Below are positions 43,156-50,732 of a stretch of 64,000 nt of DNA, piece after piece; position 1 is the first letter of the stretch; each line of letters begins with the position of its first letter. Position numbers and translations under genes: made by a program. Under the pieces are notes generated by a model, which saw only the letters and a list, made by a program, of their open reading frames with translations, was not told the DNA's origin and made no database searches. Source of the DNA: Olivibacter jilunii (GTDB taxonomy: Bacteria > Bacteroidota > Bacteroidia > Sphingobacteriales > Sphingobacteriaceae); contig NZ_LR027848.1 in assembly GCF_900607235.1 (NCBI RefSeq), positions 1,043,241 through 1,107,240 on the forward strand, in the 5' to 3' direction.

Positions 43156-45606
43156 TCATTCATTCCTTAAACTATCTACCGGATTGACAAGGGCTGCACG
43201 GATGGCCTGCCAACTAACCGTCAGCAAAGCGATGGTGATTGCCGAAGCGGCTGCTACCACAAACATCCACCATTCAATATTAATTTTATAGACAAAGTTT
43301 TCTAACCATTTATTCATCGCCCACCAGGCAACGGGCGACGCCACAATTAGGGCAATTACTACAAGCTTTATAAAATCCTTCGATAACATGGTTACTATGC
43401 CCATGGCCGTTGCACCTAACACTTTTCGTATGCCAATTTCCTTTGTGCGCTGGAAAGCAGTCAACGTAACCAAGCCAAATAAGCCAAGACAACTGATGAA
43501 GAGTGTTATCGCCATCGCTAGGTTAATAAGTTTAGCAATTTGCCTTTCTTGTTTGTACATGGCCTCGATTGTTTCATCATAAAAGGTGTATCGAAAACCT
43601 TCAGGTGGATAGAAGTTACGCCACTGATGTTCAATTGCTTTAAGCGTTGCTTGCCATTGATCCGTATTCTCTGTATCTAATTTAATATTCAATGTAGACA
43701 GGCTTGACTTGTCTGACATCATGACCAAAGGCTCTATTGAAGTATAAAAATCTTGTGTATGAAAGTCTTTCACGACACCTACAATAGCATGTTTGGTGTT
43801 GCCTAACTGATTGATCATTTTACCGAGAGCCTCTTTGGGAGAAGGAAAGCCAAAAGCCTTAACAGCGGCCTCGTTAATCACAAATTCGCTGATCGTATCA
43901 GAAGGAAGTATATTTCTTCCTGCAACGAGTTGCATTTGATAAAGTCGGAGGTACGCTGTATCTATGTTCTTTTTAAACATTTTTATCATGTTTAAGTCTT
44001 TGCCATCCACTGCAGTCTGGAAAGGACTGGACGAATACCCGGAGGAAAGGGGCGGGATACCTAAGGCTACAGATTTGATGCCTGGTTGTTTGCGTAGTTC
44101 AGAGAACAACGTAAATTGCTTATTGCTATAACGAGCATCACCAAGATATTTCCAGGGTATATCAATCAGCACGATGGCTTCTTTATTAAATCCCATGTCT
44201 GCTTTCAACGTATGGCGCAATTGTGCGCCGACAATAATGGTACAGATAATAAACACCATGGCAATGGCAAACTGAAATATAATTAATGCCTGTTGTAAGC
44301 TGAATCGCGAGCCCGAGCGGATCACAGTGAAGGAATTTTTAAACACTTCCACTGTTTTTACCCTCGTGATAAGCCAGCTTGGATAAAGGCCCGCTAAACA
44401 TGTTATTAGTATTATAATGATGCATACGAATAGCGGGAATACATGAGGTTCGCCGCTAAAGGTAACTCCTGTAGGAATAAGCTCCTTTAATATTGAAAAT
44501 CCGATTTTGCCGAAAGCAAACGCCAATATCGACGCTATAAATGTAGTCAACAGCGTTTCCACTAAAAATTGGTTCATCAAATGCCATTTACTGCTTCCCA
44601 AGGTCTTTCGCACTCCTATTTCCTTTCCCCGTTGCGGCATTTGGGCAACGCTTGTATTGATATAGTTGATGCAGGCAAGTATCAATAAAAAAACACCGAT
44701 GCCTACTAGTCCAAACATGACCGGTTTACTGGTTTTACTAATACCATAATCGCTTACATCAGTTGCAAAATGCACCTCTTGTATAGGTAATAATTCATAC
44801 GATTTGGTTTTCTTTAATTCACTTCCCCGTTCATCTGCAAAAGCTTTCCAATGTCTTTTATCAAGCTCGTTAATCTGCTTGAGCTTGGCGATTACATTTG
44901 CATCTTTTTTGAATTGTAGATAAAGACGATCACCTCCATTTGTGTTTGTCCACATGTAGCTTTCATAAACTTTTCCAGGCAGGGCAATCATTTCCTCCGC
45001 GATAAATTCGGAAGGTTTATTAAAATCGGATACGATGCCGGTTACCGTTCGTTGTACAGTATCCCGCCCATAATAAGTAATCGTTTGATGTAACATATCT
45101 TCCGGTTTTGCATTTGGAAAATATTCCTTTGCACGACGCTCGGTAAGGACAACACTTTTTGGATCTGTTAAGGCCGTTACTTTGTCGCCTGCTAACCAAT
45201 TATAGGGCAACATTTGAAAGTATTGGTTATTCGTTGCTGCGACATGCTGTGGGTCCTCTAATGTAAACTTTTCTCCATTCCGCTGCGTTTCCGCGCGATT
45301 AATTCCCTGAAAGAATACGGGAACTACGTGCTCCAATCCGGTAATTTCTTCCTGGATTCCTTGGTATAAGGGTGCCGCCACGCCCCCCATTTTTGAAGTT
45401 TTATCTTCAGAAACGAAAGAGGAAATAACTTTGTAGATATGTTCCTTGTTAGGGAGTTGTGCATCATAGCTGAATTCGTAACCAATAATACGATATATAA
45501 TCCAGCAAGCGGAGATGCTGATACACAGGCCGAAAACATTTAAAGTAGTAAAAAGGCGATTGCGCCATAAATGGCGCAGGGCAATTTTCAGGGTATTATT
45601 GATCAT
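43156..45606 (-). CDS. ABC transporter permease, FtsX/MacB type
   Basis: An 816-residue inner-membrane protein with duplicated MacB_PCD periplasmic and FtsX core domains. The first span follows ALRHLWRNRLFTTLNVFGLCISISACW. FtsX motifs KTLGSSKWHLMNQFLVE and RKVLGATAMGIVTMLSKDF mark each half, and it ends AIRAALVNPVDSLRNE, the family's usual C-terminus. Such proteins are mechanotransmission permeases for lipoproteins, toxins or antibiotics and need a separate ATPase. None is encoded nearby. It lies 177 bp upstream of the LytS/LytTR pair, on the same strand. Confidence 0.9.
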   Translation of the reverse strand: MINNTLKIALRHLWRNRLFTTLNVFGLCISISACWIIYRIIGYEFSYDAQLPNKEHIYKVISSFVSEDKTSKMGGVAAPLYQGIQEEITGLEHVVPVFFQGINRAETQRNGEKFTLEDPQHVAATNNQYFQMLPYNWLAGDKVTALTDPKSVVLTERRAKEYFPNAKPEDMLHQTITYYGRDTVQRTVTGIVSDFNKPSEFIAEEMIALPGKVYESYMWTNTNGGDRLYLQFKKDANVIAKLKQINELDKRHWKAFADERGSELKKTKSYELLPIQEVHFATDVSDYGISKTSKPVMFGLVGIGVFLLILACINYINTSVAQMPQRGKEIGVRKTLGSSKWHLMNQFLVETLLTTFIASILAFAFGKIGFSILKELIPTGVTFSGEPHVFPLFVCIIIILITCLAGLYPSWLITRVKTVEVFKNSFTVIRSGSRFSLQQALIIFQFAIAMVFIICTIIVGAQLRHTLKADMGFNKEAIVLIDIPWKYLGDARYSNKQFTLFSELRKQPGIKSVALGIPPLSSGYSSSPFQTAVDGKDLNMIKMFKKNIDTAYLRLYQMQLVAGRNILPSDTISEFVINEAAVKAFGFPSPKEALGKMINQLGNTKHAIVGVVKDFHTQDFYTSIEPLVMMSDKSSLSTLNIKLDTENTDQWQATLKAIEHQWRNFYPPEGFRYTFYDETIEAMYKQERQIAKLINLAMAITLFISCLGLFGLVTLTAFQRTKEIGIRKVLGATAMGIVTMLSKDFIKLVVIALIVASPVAWWAMNKWLENFVYKINIEWWMFVVAAASAITIALLTVSWQAIRAALVNPVDSLRNE

Positions 45607-45800
45607 TTTACAAATAAATCTGCCTACTGGTTCAACACCATCGCATTAAAAGTAGGGGTGTAACCGATACCTACCAAGAAGCTTGCCACCTTTAAAAGCG
45701 CATTTTTTTTGTGTTTGCTAACGATTTTAATTCTCTATCACTGTTCGATTATGAACACTGGCGTTCGAAAATGATCATAATTTAAATTTGGAGTAGTTAA

Positions 45801-46445
45801 TCACAGTCTTCTATATTCCGTACGTAAAGCACCGATAGACCATTCGATATTTCCGTTTTTCAATCGACGTATCGTATTGGGATTACCCATGTAAAACCAT
45901 TCAAAAAAACGCTTATTATAGCGTATTTCAGTGCTATCGAGTTTTGTTTTAAGAAAGTACTGGTCGTCTTGCTTCGAAATTTCAATGGAATCCGGATTGG
46001 TTGTTTTTATGTCAATCCATTTACCTACGAAGAAGCTTGGATCATAAAATTCGTTTATCTTTTTTTTGCGCTCAGTTGCCACCGCTTCAGATATTTTGGA
46101 AAGTTCGTTTGACATACCGGCGATATCTATTTGCAGGCGCTTGCTTTCACTTAGATAACGTGCTTTCACATCGACCAAATTACCGGTAGGCATCGGTAGT
46201 TTGGCAAGGATAGATTTTCCCTCCCGATCAAACATAGCCGGTAATTCAGTCTGTTCACCATTAACATTCATCACGATATAAAGCCTCCCATTTTTTTGCT
46301 TAATTTCTGTCGGTATCGCCAACTCATCGCCCGGGTCTAGCCAAAAGCCTATATATTTTTCCGGATCCTTGCCGTTCGAACAGGCGGCGTGAAAAAAAAT
46401 GATCAACGATAAAAGATGGAAGATAAACAATTTGTGTGATGCCAT
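45801..46445 (-). CDS. Hypothetical lipoprotein
   Basis: A 214-residue protein with a lipoprotein signal: hydrophobic SHKLFIFHLLSLIIFFHAAC with the cysteine near residue 22. The mature part looks like two repeats of one small beta-domain: YIGFWLDPGDELAIPTEIKQKNGRLYIV near 31-58 and FFVGKWIDIKTTNPDSIEISKQDDQYFLK near 138-166. Each opens with G-[FK]-W and ends in a strand pair, so a lipocalin-like fold is possible. I do not recognise a named family. It appears monocistronic, with 194 bp to the permease gene that hold no other feature seen. Confidence 0.7.
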   Translation of the reverse strand: MASHKLFIFHLLSLIIFFHAACSNGKDPEKYIGFWLDPGDELAIPTEIKQKNGRLYIVMNVNGEQTELPAMFDREGKSILAKLPMPTGNLVDVKARYLSESKRLQIDIAGMSNELSKISEAVATERKKKINEFYDPSFFVGKWIDIKTTNPDSIEISKQDDQYFLKTKLDSTEIRYNKRFFEWFYMGNPNTIRRLKNGNIEWSIGALRTEYRRL

Positions 46446-46550
46446 TAGTGCTCGGTTTATATGTTCTACTGAAGTAACGCGCTACTTAGCAAACGGTTTT
46501 AAAAATTGCCATAAATGCCTTCCAATAATAAAATGATACATGCGATAACG
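46446..46550. other. Intergenic, nothing recognised
   Basis: The stretch upstream of the lipoprotein gene is AT-rich and shows no ORF or repeat. It continues into the decayed reading frame that fills the rest of the 473-bp gap up to vsr. Confidence 0.3.
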
Positions 46551-46880
46551 TTATTGGAGTTCTACAAATGTTCTCTTTTTGAAAAGCTCGAAAACGGAGG
46601 GAGCGCTCATAAAGAACCAGATAGCGAGCACTGGATCGCATACGGCACACCCTGCTGATGAGCTTGGTGACATAGGGACAATGGGATTTCCGTAAAAATG
46701 ATGGAGCAAGTCGTAAATAGTATGAACTAGCCGTCTAATAGCAATGTAATTGTAATTCTTAAGTCCTTTATATGACAGAAAAATCATGACGATACCTAAT
46801 GGAAATTCAAGAAGGCCCAAGCCCCCGCTCCAGTAAGTGGCACCAGCGATTCTTACGCATGTACATTGTAATAGACAGCC
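46551..46880 (-). pseudogene. Probable remnant of a small membrane protein gene
   Basis: An open frame on the minus strand with no ATG near its 5' end reads RIAGATYWSGGLG and then GLLEFPLGIVMIFLSYKGLK, a plausible membrane segment with a conserved look. It goes on to HHFYGNPIVPMSPSSSAG and a second hydrophobic stretch LAIWFFM. The N-terminal part would lie where vsr now sits. I read it as a truncated gene. It could also be chance. Confidence 0.3.
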
Positions 46881-46906
46881 TTAAAACAAGCCTCATTAAA
46901 GAGTGT

Positions 46907-46914
46907 TATCTTTG
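46907..46914 (+). promoter_or_regulatory. -7 element of vsr
   Basis: TATCTTTG fits TAnnTTTG and ends four bases before ATG 46919. If used, the transcript would be leaderless or nearly so, which also argues against the longer ORF start at 46799. Confidence 0.5.
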
Positions 46915-46918
46915 TGTT

Positions 46919-47407
46919 ATGGTATTTCATCCCGCAGGCGAAGATCCCATTAAGGTGCCACGTTTTGAAGAGGCGGCCGGCTTTTATACTACGAAGCAGC
47001 GTAGTTACAACATGTCGCGTGTGAAAGGCAAAAACTCTAAACCGGAGTTGACGCTGCGTCGTGCGCTTTGGGCCAAAAATCTGCGTTTTAGATTACATGA
47101 TAAGGCCTTACCCGGCAAACCCGATATCGTTATAAAAAAATACAAATTGGCAATTTTTGTTGACGGTGAATTTTGGCATGGTTATAATTGGGAAAAGAAC
47201 AAACATCAAATTAAAAGCAACAAGGCATTCTGGATACCCAAAATTGAACGTAACATGCAGAAAGACCGTATCAATCATGAAAAGCTTAGAGAAATGGGCT
47301 ATACTGTTTTTCGTTTTTGGTCAGACGAAGTGAAAAGAAATCTACCACGGGTTGTCAATCAGATTATGCTTTATGTAGAAACGGCCAGAGAGATTAAAAT
47401 ACCTTGA
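46919..47407 (+). CDS. vsr: Very short patch repair (Vsr) endonuclease
   Basis: A 162-residue protein when started at ATG 46919 (MVFHPAGEDPIKVPRFEE). The core is typical: MSRVKGKNSKPELTLRRALWAKNLRFRLHDKALPGKPDIVIKKYKLAIFVDGEFWHGYNW, then WIPKIERNMQKDRINHEKLREMGYTVFRFW. Vsr nicks DNA 5' of T:G mismatches left by 5-methylcytosine deamination. The cysteine after the FWH motif of the E. coli enzyme is Asn or Trp here, a variation seen in the Bacteroidota branch. No cytosine methyltransferase or restriction gene lies in this window, so it is an orphan copy. Confidence 0.88.
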   Translation: MVFHPAGEDPIKVPRFEEAAGFYTTKQRSYNMSRVKGKNSKPELTLRRALWAKNLRFRLHDKALPGKPDIVIKKYKLAIFVDGEFWHGYNWEKNKHQIKSNKAFWIPKIERNMQKDRINHEKLREMGYTVFRFWSDEVKRNLPRVVNQIMLYVETAREIKIP

Positions 47408-47542
47408 TCCGAGTAATTCAATTTATGAGTTTACGGTTACAAGACGCAGATGGTATTCCTCGCGGATTTTAATCTTAGTGATACCAATTTAAAAAGATAA
47501 ACGTTAAAATAATATATTAAATATTTATATGTACTTGTTTCG

Positions 47543-47564
47543 AACCCCGGCTAGTGCCGGGGTT
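47543..47564 (+). terminator. Terminator downstream of vsr
   Basis: An 8-bp stem AACCCCGG/CCGGGGTT with a 6-nt loop, followed by TATTTTGTTTAGTTTTG on the plus strand. It sits 135 bp after the vsr stop; the spacer between holds no ORF of note. Confidence 0.75.
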
Positions 47565-47612
47565 TATTTTGTTTAGTTTTGTTTAGGTCTAATATTTGCC
47601 CTCTAAATCAAA

Positions 47613-48179
47613 TTAGATCCTAAGCGAACCACGAAAACCCCTAGCAGCATAATAAGAGTCGGCACCATTGTGATATACAAAGACATGGTCATACCGACGA
47701 TCGCAAAAAAGAGCACCGCCAAGTTTTCGAATATTTTCGGGTGTTATTATCCAGCTGGATGTCTTCATGTCGAACTTTCCAAGCTCCTGTAAGGAGCGAT
47801 ACTGTTCTTCCGTTAACATTTCAATACCCATTTCAGCAGCCATATCCATCGCGCTATTTTTCGGTTTATGTTCTTTTCTTGAATCCAGTGCGACGCGGTC
47901 ATAGCAAATGCTTCGACGCCCCTTTGGGCTTTCCGCTGAACAATCAAAAAAGATGTATTCATCTGTAGTTTGATCTAAGCCGACAACGTCCGGTTCACCT
48001 TCGGTCACTTCCATTTCATGTAGAGACCAGAGCTTTTCAGGATTTCCCTCCAATCGTGCCTGTATTTTTGTCCAGTCAAGATTCTTATGACGTTGCATAT
48101 TTTTTTCAAAGCGCATTTTCAATGTCTTGAATAGCTCTTCAGATTGCTCTTTAGACAACCTCTTTGTATTATTTGCCAT
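47613..48179 (-). CDS. DUF4256 domain protein
   Basis: A 188-residue cytoplasmic protein. It matches the DUF4256 layout: ELFKTLKMRFEKNMQRHKNLDW at the start, TGEPDVVGLDQ-like TEGEPDVVGLDQTTDEYIFFDCSAESPKGRRSICYDR in the middle, and LGGALFCDRRYDHVFVYHNGADSYYAARGFRG at the end. The molecular function of the family is not known. It lies last of a minus-strand run headed by an ArsR regulator (49787-50113); 74 bp separate it from the previous gene. Confidence 0.88.
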   Translation of the reverse strand: MANNTKRLSKEQSEELFKTLKMRFEKNMQRHKNLDWTKIQARLEGNPEKLWSLHEMEVTEGEPDVVGLDQTTDEYIFFDCSAESPKGRRSICYDRVALDSRKEHKPKNSAMDMAAEMGIEMLTEEQYRSLQELGKFDMKTSSWIITPENIRKLGGALFCDRRYDHVFVYHNGADSYYAARGFRGSLRI

Positions 48180-48253
48180 ATTATTTTTGCTTTGTTATTC
48201 AGTTCAATTAAGATGATTTAGTTTACGACTTCAGAAAGCATCAAACCAACATA

Positions 48254-48853
48254 TTAATCGTTTAATCCTTTTCCCTCCAGTATTAGTGGTATACACTTTT
48301 CAATCCTCGCTTCTCTTGTCTTCGCCTGTTTAGGCTGAGAAAAATGAAAGATATAGGCTCTTTGCCGGCCTGGCGTCAATGCTTCAAATGCAGCTTTCAA
48401 AACCGGTGTTTTATTTAGCTTATGCAGAAATTCGTCCGGGATTGTAAAATCCGCAGTCTTTTTGAAATTTACTTTCAATCCTGCTTTTTCTACTTCAATC
48501 GCTTCATAGATGTAAGCCTTTATGAGGGCTTCCATCTCGATTATCTGTTGCACATGCGTGAATCGGATTTGGCGCGCTGCCTGCACATTTTCTGTTTGCT
48601 GAATTAAGATGCCGTTGATGTCCTGCAAGAGAGCTCCTTTGAAAAACAGAAGGGCGCAATATTCTTTAAATCCGTGGATTAAAACGATGTTTCTTTCTTG
48701 GTTATCAGGAGAAGTGTTTCGGAACGTGTAACAAGGATTACCCCACTTCAGTTCTTCGCTTAGCTGACAGTCAAGTATAATCGTTCTTAGTCTTTTAAAT
48801 GCGTTTTGCCACTTTTGTTCCTCATTGAAGAAGAAATCAACTTTAGGATTCAT
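48254..48853 (-). CDS. YdeI/DUF1801-type protein
   Basis: A 199-residue cytoplasmic protein. The N-terminal half is a DUF1801-like fold (LSEELKWGNPCYTF, IVLIHGFKEYCALLFFKGALL). The C-terminal half is the YdeI/OmpD-associated helical part (FTIPDEFLHKLNKTPVLKAAFEALTPGRQRAYIFHFSQPKQAKTREARIEKCIPLIL). The biochemical role is unknown. It is common next to SRPBCC and DoxX genes in Bacteroidota, as here. Confidence 0.87.
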   Translation of the reverse strand: MNPKVDFFFNEEQKWQNAFKRLRTIILDCQLSEELKWGNPCYTFRNTSPDNQERNIVLIHGFKEYCALLFFKGALLQDINGILIQQTENVQAARQIRFTHVQQIIEMEALIKAYIYEAIEVEKAGLKVNFKKTADFTIPDEFLHKLNKTPVLKAAFEALTPGRQRAYIFHFSQPKQAKTREARIEKCIPLILEGKGLND

Positions 48854-48903
48854 GTTTTTTTTAGTTTTTTAATAGTCTGCGGTAGCATACTAGGTCTATT
48901 CGA

Positions 48904-49308
48904 TTATCGGTTAGCTGTGACAAGCGTTCTCTCCGCCGGTCTGAAATACCAAGATATTACCGTTAAAACTAAAAGAAGTAGCGGCGGAAATATTTCTTTC
49001 ACCGGATCGCCGGATGCTATGTGAGAAAATATCGCTCCCGACATAGCAAAGAAAAAACCTGCATAAGCCCATTCCTTTAATAAAGCAAATCTAGGAATAA
49101 GCACCGTTACAACACCTAAAATTTTCCAAATACCTATTATTGTTAATAAATAGATCGGATAGCCTAAATGTAATGTCACATCGACCTCCTCTTTTATTTT
49201 CATTAATTGGACAATTCCGGTCGAAAGCATTCCCAATGAAAGCCAAAGTGTAGCAATCCAATAAGTAATTTTTCGTGCTTTGCCAGCGGAGCGATTTAGC
49301 ATATTCAT
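48904..49308 (-). CDS. DoxX family membrane protein
   Basis: A 134-residue inner-membrane protein with four hydrophobic helices. They are ITYWIATLWLSLGMLSTGIV, YLLTIIGIWKILGVVTVLI, EWAYAGFFFAMSGAIFSHIA and the C-terminal FPPLLLLVLTVISWYF. The pattern LHLGYPIYLLTIIGIWKILG identifies the DoxX_2 branch. Its start overlaps the SRPBCC stop as ATGA, so the two are translationally coupled. Function in this branch is uncertain. Confidence 0.88.
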   Translation of the reverse strand: MNMLNRSAGKARKITYWIATLWLSLGMLSTGIVQLMKIKEEVDVTLHLGYPIYLLTIIGIWKILGVVTVLIPRFALLKEWAYAGFFFAMSGAIFSHIASGDPVKEIFPPLLLLVLTVISWYFRPAERTLVTANR

Positions 49309-49781
49309 CTTTCTTGTTTTAATTTGTTTACCATGTTTTGTAGACGGTTATGTGCCATGTTAATGTCTTGGGCAAAAGGTAACTTTAGCATTTCGTCGCG
49401 AAGAGCTACCGATCTAAATATTGTGTGTATCGTGAGTTTGCTTGTGTCGACCGTAAGTTGTTCAAATTCCAGAAACTCAAGTTGAACGTCAAAAGGTGCA
49501 TTTTCCATTTCGAATGTCCGTATGATTTTTTGGTTTGGAATAAACGCGTGGATTGTTCCGTTGGCCCGAAAAAGAACGTTTCCCTGCTCATCTCTTGTTT
49601 CGAATTGCCAACTACCATGCTTTTTACCTTCAAGTTTTAGTACATTCGTTCCCATCCACTGTTTAACAATTTCAGGCTCTACATGAGCCTTAAAAAGAAG
49701 TTCTAGAGGTAAATCAAATTCTCTCGTAATCATTAATTCCTGCTTACCATCTACGGCATGCACCTGCGTCTTATATTTCAT
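49305..49781 (-). CDS. SRPBCC / AHSA1 domain protein
   Basis: A 158-residue protein when started at ATG 49781 (MKYKTQVHAVDGKQELMITREFDLPLE); the open frame extends 22 codons further without support and would overlap the ArsR gene. The AHSA1-type fold is seen in PLELLFKAHVEPEIVKQWMG, GSWQFETRDEQGNVLFRANG and MLKLPFAQDINMAHNRLQNMV. Members form a hydrophobic ligand cavity. It is 5 bp after the ArsR gene, the standard ArsR-SRPBCC pair. Confidence 0.9.
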   Translation of the reverse strand: MKYKTQVHAVDGKQELMITREFDLPLELLFKAHVEPEIVKQWMGTNVLKLEGKKHGSWQFETRDEQGNVLFRANGTIHAFIPNQKIIRTFEMENAPFDVQLEFLEFEQLTVDTSKLTIHTIFRSVALRDEMLKLPFAQDINMAHNRLQNMVNKLKQER

Positions 49782-49786
49782 AATTC

Positions 49787-50113
49787 TTATTGATCTATTT
49801 TGTAGTTTTTCATAATATGCTCGAGCTTGTCGAATCGATCCTCCCATAATTGCCTGAATTGTTCAATAAAATCCGCAATTTCTTTCATCTTTCGAGGGTT
49901 TAAGTGATAGTAAATCTCTCTTCCATTTTGCTCTTGAGCAAGCAATTCGCACGCTGTAAGTATTTGAAGATGTTTGGAAACGGTCGGCCTGGCGGTATCA
50001 AAGTTGGAAGCGATGGTGCCTGCAGTCATCGATTGCGAAGCAAGCAATAAAAGTATAGCCCTTCTGGTTGGATCAGCTATGGCTTGGAATACGTCTCTTC
50101 TTAAGTTCATCAT
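49787..50113 (-). CDS. ArsR-family transcriptional regulator
   Basis: A 108-residue winged-helix protein beginning [29 protein letters not shown]. The recognition region is [25 protein letters not shown] and the wing [23 protein letters not shown]. It has no obvious metal-binding cysteine pair, and belongs to the ArsR group that is paired with SRPBCC genes rather than to arsenic sensors. It heads the operon that includes SRPBCC and DoxX, with a palindromic operator immediately upstream. Either of two adjacent ATG codons could start it. Confidence 0.9.
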   Translation of the reverse strand: MMNLRRDVFQAIADPTRRAILLLLASQSMTAGTIASNFDTARPTVSKHLQILTACELLAQEQNGREIYYHLNPRKMKEIADFIEQFRQLWEDRFDKLEHIMKNYKIDQ

Positions 50114-50155
50114 GTAGCTATTTGACTACAAATATATGTGTAGTTATTTAGCTAC
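50114..50155 (-). promoter_or_regulatory. ArsR operator overlapping its own promoter
   Basis: An inverted repeat with outer arms GTAGCTA/TAGCTAC (50114-50120 with 50149-50155) and inner arms CTACA/TGTAG (50126-50130 with 50139-50143), both centred on 50134.5. On the minus strand the centre holds TATATTTG (50136-50129), a full -7 match. The ATG follows the inner edge, so a bound repressor would cover the polymerase site. Confidence 0.75.
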
Positions 50156-50245
50156 GCAATTTTTTTAAAAGAAATTCTCAATTATCTTTTAGCCGGTACT
50201 GCACACTTAGGTTGCCCTAATGCAGGGAATATCCTTTAGTATTGA

Positions 50246-50683
50246 TCAGTTGCCACGAGTGAAGTGGTTGGATAAACCGGAGGTAGGGAAATAAGGGACA
50301 GAATTCATTCTTATATCTTCAATTTCGCCGACCATAACACCATGCGTTTTTCCCGTTTCCTGTTTAATGTTTTTCCATTCTTCATCTGCCATGAATTTAC
50401 TCCAAGAGCTTTCCATCGTTTGCGTATCAGGCCATTCTAATAAATAGATAAATTTAGTTTTATCATCAGTTTTAGCTTCCCACATACCTAAAATATGAAA
50501 GTTATAAGACTTCATGATACGCAGCGCATGATCGTTAAATCTTTTATGAAATGCGTCTTTATTATGATCAAAAATCTCATAGATTCTTAATTGATGAATC
50601 TTTTTTGATGTTGTTTGCTCGGGTTGCTGGGCGTAGCCCGTTGCCGTAAAAAGAATCAGCGTAAAAAAAATTAAGAAGTTCAT
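50246..50683 (-). CDS. NIPSNAP-family secreted protein
   Basis: A 145-residue protein with a signal peptide (about 1-19, ending TATGYAQ). The mature part is a ferredoxin-like dimeric alpha-beta barrel of NIPSNAP type: HQLRIYEIFDHNKDAFHKRFNDHALRIMKSYNFHILGMWEA and FIYLLEWPDTQTMESSWSKFMADEEWKNIKQ. The function of bacterial NIPSNAP proteins is poorly known. It is 49 bp downstream of the sulfatase gene on the same strand and may be cotranscribed with it. Confidence 0.87.
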   Translation of the reverse strand: MNFLIFFTLILFTATGYAQQPEQTTSKKIHQLRIYEIFDHNKDAFHKRFNDHALRIMKSYNFHILGMWEAKTDDKTKFIYLLEWPDTQTMESSWSKFMADEEWKNIKQETGKTHGVMVGEIEDIRMNSVPYFPTSGLSNHFTRGN

Positions 50684-50732
50684 AAAGTCACTTTTTGATA
50701 CATGAAAGATACAAATTGTAGGCGAGTATAAA

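Noticed and set aside
46799-46918. Longer vsr reading frame from 46799
   Set aside because: The promoter element at 46907-46914 lies inside it, and the extra 40 residues do not resemble Vsr proteins. They also overlap the minus-strand remnant.
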